Assembly (NCBI RefSeq): GCF_000004075.3
Contig: NC_026660.2
Span: forward strand, 30,879,498-30,943,497
Length of the DNA: 64,000 bases
Source: Cucumis sativus
Lineage: Eukaryota; Streptophyta; Magnoliopsida; Cucurbitales; Cucurbitaceae
Reading direction: 5' to 3'
The stretch's first letter is position 1. The number at the start of each line of letters is the position of its first letter. Made by a program: the position numbers and the translations under genes. Below are positions 59,403 through 64,000 of the stretch, in pieces. The notes below the pieces were generated by a model. It did no database searches. It saw nothing but the letters and a program-made list of their open reading frames with translations, and was not told the DNA's origin.

Positions 59403-62400
59403 AAGTGTAACTTCTCATAGCATGGGACCATTTTGGTATTGTTTTTGTTTCTAGTTTCGGGTTTCTTTTCAATTTTCAGTTTTCCCTGGTTTAAAAATGA
59501 TTTTTTTCAATTTATTTCTGATTTGAAATCTAAGCACATTAGTACATAGTACTAATGTAATCACCTCCGTCTCGATCTGATGTCGAAGAGTCGCATTCCA
59601 TCAACATCAAATATATTGAGTTATTTAAGATTTCACTTGAAAAGTCACCGCCATTAGACGAAAGGTAATATAGGTCTTTTTAATAATATGTAAGGGTTAA
59701 AAAGGATTCTCCCTACATCCTTTTTTTTTAATATAGTGGGGATGTATTGAGTCACCCAAAATTTTACTCAAAAAATCACATAATTGAGATAGAAGATATA
59801 GAGATAGTGAGATATTTATATATATTACCTAAAATTGTCTGATTGTATCGGTTTCTATCCAAAACTTTTAATTGATACACCAATTCAAAGTTGATGTTTA
59901 TATAAAGAGAATGCGATGGGCTCGTTTAATCTTTACCTTCACCCAACAAAGTCCCCCTGGTGGTTGGTGATAGTTGATAAAAGACATGAGCCTCAGTTTC
60001 AGCCGAAGGTGGAAGATGAGAAGCGCATGGGACTCAACAAAGAAATGGGCGTGGATAATTTTTTATTGGATTCGCATCTCCATGGTTCACATTTACACAT
60101 TTTTTTACTCTTGGTTTCTATAGTTTTGTGTACATCGACTCTTTTTTTTTTTTTTGGAAAAAACAAACCACCTGTTTTTTCCAAATACACATACCTACAA
60201 CACAAAATATTATTGAAAAAATATATAAGTTCAAGAGTATGTTAAACTTAAATAATTTAACCAGTTGCTTGACGAAAGTAATAATTATGATGTCCATATG
60301 ATGAAAGCAAGCATACTTCAAAAAGGAGTTTCATTGCGCTATACATTAAAATCAATTAAATCATATTGGAGTATATATATATATAGTTTAATGGTGTAGG
60401 GGTAGTGGCTTCAACCTTGGACCTTTAGAACAAAAGGGTAGTATCTTTAAACCCATTTGAGTTGGACTAATGTTGGAAAAATATAACTTTATTAAGTTGG
60501 TGTAATCAACCAACTAAAATTGATTTCAACCCATCAAACCATCTTAGATATTTACTACATTTATATTTTCCTATAATTTATATAAAAAAAATTATAGATA
60601 TTATGAATTAAAGAGTCATAATTACGATACATATTATCGTGGTTCAATAATCCAAATAGTTTTTAGATTTTTCGTTCTAGTCTAGATAATATAAAACTCT
60701 ATCAAATTATAGGATTTTTTAAAAAATATAGAACTAAAGTATTAAGGAATTGGAACTCTTGATTTGTAATGTAAGGTAATTAATATTTTTTTCTTTTTGC
60801 GAAAAACAAATATTGATAAAGGTTGATTGACATCATTATAGTTGAGCATCATTTTCTTCTCTCTTACCTCTCTACATTAAAATTGTAAATATGATTGTTA
60901 GGAAATGTTTTTGTGAAAATTGTATATCACTAACAAAAATATGATTTAAAATAAGATTTGTCGAAAAAAGTAGTGAGGATTTAGTTTGCGGTATTTAAAA
61001 ATGAGCACTCAAAGAAATATTAAAACCTTTCCGTTTTGAGTTAGAATGTTATAATAATAAGTTGTGGAATATTTTAAAAGTATAATATTATATTTAAAAG
61101 TGAAAAGATTCCAATAACGTACAATTCGTAATGATAAAAAAATATATAAATTTGATGAGTTAAGAAGGAGGTGAATTATAGTGGACAAAAAAAATGAATG
61201 GAAATGCATAAAAGGAATTAAATGATTAGTTTATCTTGAATATAATCATCTTGATGGCCATTTCTCCAATAATGAATTGATTAATTAATTGATGCAAAAA
61301 TGTATTTAATTGGATATGAAAAGAAACAGATTATGTGGTGGACCAACACCACATACACCACACATTCATCTAATAATTGCATTGTGGAAAAACTTTTTCC
61401 ACGTCTCTCTCTCTCTCTCCCATATCCCTCTTCTTATGCAATATATATCATTTCCATCTTTTTCAACGGTTCATCTTAAATACATCTTTTTTCTTTTTTT
61501 AATTTAATAAACAACATAATCATAAAACGCCAACTCCAAATTAAATAGAACACATGTCTCACACACATCATCCATATAACTCCTTAACATCAACCTACAA
61601 CCTACAACCTATAGAAAAAGCATGAAAATTTGAACGTTTTTTGTAAAGACTTTGAATATATCATCGAGATTTGTTTTAATAAATACAGGATGCATTGTGT
61701 AGTTAGTGATGTAGTGTGTGTGTGTATGTATTTCATAATTTTGGGGTGATGGTAATTATTTGATAATTGAAAGAAAGATAGTATGGACGACAAAAGGCGA
61801 AGATAAAGAGACAATATGTGATGGGATAGGAAGTGAGAGAAAGAGAAAGAGAAAGAGAAACTATCCATGGGGTTGCTCTTTATTATTGTTATTATTTGTT
61901 AAATAATAAAAATCATATATACTTTTACAATTAGAGGAAGATTTTTTAATTATTATTTTCTAAAAGGTTTAATTTTAATGCTCACTACCAAGTGACCAAT
62001 ATGATACATTATTAAATATGTAGTGTCTAATCATAAAGAAAAAAGGAACAAAATTAGATGTGTTGCAATACATACATACATACATACATACATACATAAT
62101 GAAATGAGAGAGAGGAGAGGAGAGGAGAGGAGAGGAGAGGAGAGCACCGAGAAAAATGGGGTATGGTGGAAATAAAATAATAAAATGGGTTATAAGGGTG
62201 TGCTACTTTTGGGGAGCAGATACAAAGGGGCCCTATTCTCCTCTCTATTTCCCATTCCCTCCTCCACCAATGACCAAACTTAATACTTAATGCCAATGGA
62301 GCCATCCATCTCCATCCCATCCACTTTCCTAAACCCTAACTAATCTCATCCTCCATTTACACCCTTTCATACCCAAATTCAATTCTCCTCACATCAAACT

Positions 62401-62589
62401 TTTAATCTTCTTTTTTTTTTCTACTCTCCAACTTTTAATCTTCTTTTTCTTTTATTTTCTTTTATTTTCTTTTATTTATAAAACCAAAAAAAGAATCACA
62501 CACACACACTCTCTCTCTCTCTTATTAGTTATTACTTTTTTTTTTTTATTTACTTATATTTTCTGGAATTTGGGACTCTCCAAACTTTC
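59403..62589. other. Intergenic between TAM41 and the NAL1-like gene
   Basis: Very AT-rich, with no supported gene. Simple repeats: CATA/TACA tetranucleotides at 62071-62099, a GAGAG pentanucleotide array at 62107-62144, and a CA run followed by a CT run at 62498-62522. The last two lie in the likely promoter of the NAL1-like gene. A stretch near 60388-60480 has a repeat-like look but could not be classified. Confidence 0.5.
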
Positions 62590-63461
62590 AATTTCAGAGA
62601 ATGAGAATGTTATCACTATCCACCATCACCATGGTTTCATATTTTCTTCTTCAACCTTTAATTGCAGAAATAAGTGACTTTTTCCCTTTGACAAAGTGAT
62701 TCTCATCTTCTGCATATTAATCTCCATAGGGATGATGCCAAATCTCTCTGCTACTGCTAGGGCATGAAAACCCTTCACTCCCACTCCTCCATCACTGCTG
62801 CTGATCGGTGAGTTCTTTTCTTTTTGTTTCACTTTTCCCAGTTCCCCTCATATTTCTTTACCTAATTCATTCATTTTCTCATCCTTTAAACTCTTTCTCA
62901 AATGGGTGTTTGCTGCCTGCATTTCCTGCCTCGCTTACATTCTCCACTCCCTCCCATTCTTCCCCGCCTCCTTCTAATTTTTAATTCTATTTCAAAACTC
63001 CTTTACTCATGGAAGCTTGAAGATTTCCCTATAGGTTTGTAAACACTACTAACCCAATTCCAACGTTTCTAATTACGATTTCGTTTCTCATCTTTTCTTT
63101 TACAGACTGTTTTATTAGACTCAGCCATTGTGAAAGTGGGCAACTTTGGGCTTCGCCTATTATCTTCTTTCTTGCATATGTTCATTTCTCAAATGTAATT
63201 CTGTAATGGTCTGCATTTTCCCTGACCGCATTTAGTTGAATTGGGAGGTTCAATTTGTTTGGATATTTGCACGCGGCATAGTTCTTTTTATACACGATTT
63301 CCCTTGTCTCTATGTTCTGTTACCACTGTTGAATGTATGCATCTGCAACGGGATCATCTTCTCTTTCTCTCTGTGCAATAACTTGAGTGGGATTTGATGC
63401 GGTGAATTTTCGTTTCTAAGAGGCCTTCGTTTTTCTCTCATAGTCATTGGAGAGCTGAAAG
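62590..63461 (+). promoter_or_regulatory. Leader of the NAL1-like gene with upstream ORFs and a leader intron
   Basis: Three upstream ORFs are visible: 62601-62699 (32 residues, MRMLSLSTITMVSYF on), 62732-62767 (MMPNLSATARA), and one from 62764. A donor at 62808 (gatcg|gtgag) and an acceptor ending 63443 (ctcatag) define a probable 636-nt leader intron. If spliced, the third upstream ORF joins 63444-63486 and overlaps the main ATG in another frame (28 residues). These features could restrain translation of the main protein. All of this is inferred from sequence alone. Confidence 0.45.
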
Positions 63462-63956
63462 ATGGACAGGACAAGACTGGATTTAACTTTTCATCATTCA
63501 GTATCAACACAATCGGAGGAATCTGCCTTGGACTTGGAAAGGAACTATTGCAGTCATCTTCATTTGCCTTCATCAAGTCCATCACCCAGCCAATGTTTTG
63601 CTCCGGGTAGTCAGCTGTCTGAGACCAATGCTGCTTATTTTTCATGGCCCACTTCCAGCCGTTTAAACGACGCTGCAGAAGATAGAGCAAACTATTTTGG
63701 GAACCTTCAGAAAGGGGTACTTCCTGAAATTCTGGGCCGGCTGCCCACTGGGCAGCGAGCTACTACTTTGCTTGAGCTAATGACCATAAGGGCATTCCAT
63801 AGCAAGATCTTGCGTCGTTTTAGCCTTGGAACTGCAATAGGATTCCGAATCCAGAAGGGTATGTTGACAGATATCCCTGCTATTATTGTCTTTGTTGCAC
63901 GCAAAGTTCACAGGCAGTGGCTCAGTGATGTTCAATGTCTACCTGCTGCACTTGAG
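63462..63956 (+). CDS. NAL1-like protein with trypsin-like fold, first coding exon (partial gene)
   Basis: The exon encodes 165 residues, MDRTRLDLTFHHSVSTQ onward, and ends at a GT donor (CTTGAG|gttgg, 63957). The remainder lies beyond the window. After a Ser-rich N-terminus, LPEILGRLPTGQRATTLLEL, TIRAFHSKILRRFSLGTAIG and VFVARKVHRQWLSDVQCLPA are characteristic of the NARROW LEAF 1 family (Arabidopsis At5g45030 and At2g35155 from memory). NAL1 influences leaf width, auxin transport and growth in rice and has a serine-protease-like domain. The catalytic region is not in this window, so activity cannot be judged. Confidence 0.9.
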
Positions 63957-64000
63957 GTTGGAAGCTCAACATATCGAGTTTTTTTCAATTTTTTTTTTTT

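Overview
The window is nuclear DNA of a flowering plant, most likely a eudicot. It is AT-rich, the genes have many short exons and AT-rich introns, and every recognisable gene has a clear plant orthologue. Several intronic repeats look like families I associate with cucurbits (hAT-like and Mutator-like MITEs, LINE tails). I think a Cucurbitaceae genome is likely, but that rests on memory of repeat families and was not tested.

Layout: three genes lie on the minus strand in the left half. They are a B-sister (TT16/ABS-like) MADS-box gene (2741-4363), VPS54 of the GARP tethering complex (7321-18847, 18 exons) and the histone acetyltransferase GCN5 (20444-30802, 13 exons). Six genes lie on the plus strand in the right half. 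They are a small chloroplast membrane protein (33355-35055), a Golgi DXD glycosyltransferase (36434-41942), DNA polymerase eta (43158-50228, 16 exons), a HAD-family hydrolase-like protein (53102-55459), the mitochondrial CDP-diacylglycerol synthase TAM41 (56938-59402) and the first coding exon of a NAL1-like serine-protease-fold gene cut by the window end (63462 onward). Exon boundaries were placed by reading frame, splice consensus and family similarity. All CDS chains close in frame.

The genes are unrelated housekeeping or developmental genes, not an operon or cluster. Their products work in seed-coat/ovule development, endosome-to-Golgi transport, chromatin acetylation, photosynthesis, Golgi glycosylation, DNA lesion bypass and cardiolipin synthesis.

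The unusual material is mostly in introns. There is a retroposed U6 snRNA pseudogene with near-perfect 20-bp target-site duplications, a 115-bp triplication, at least five 3'-truncated LINE fragments all in one orientation, MITEs and SINE-like pieces. Two introns use GC donors; one of them (MADS gene) is short and fully open in frame. Polymerase eta carries a 93-bp in-frame tandem duplication that copied a splice acceptor into the exon. I found no evidence for a wholly new multi-gene system.
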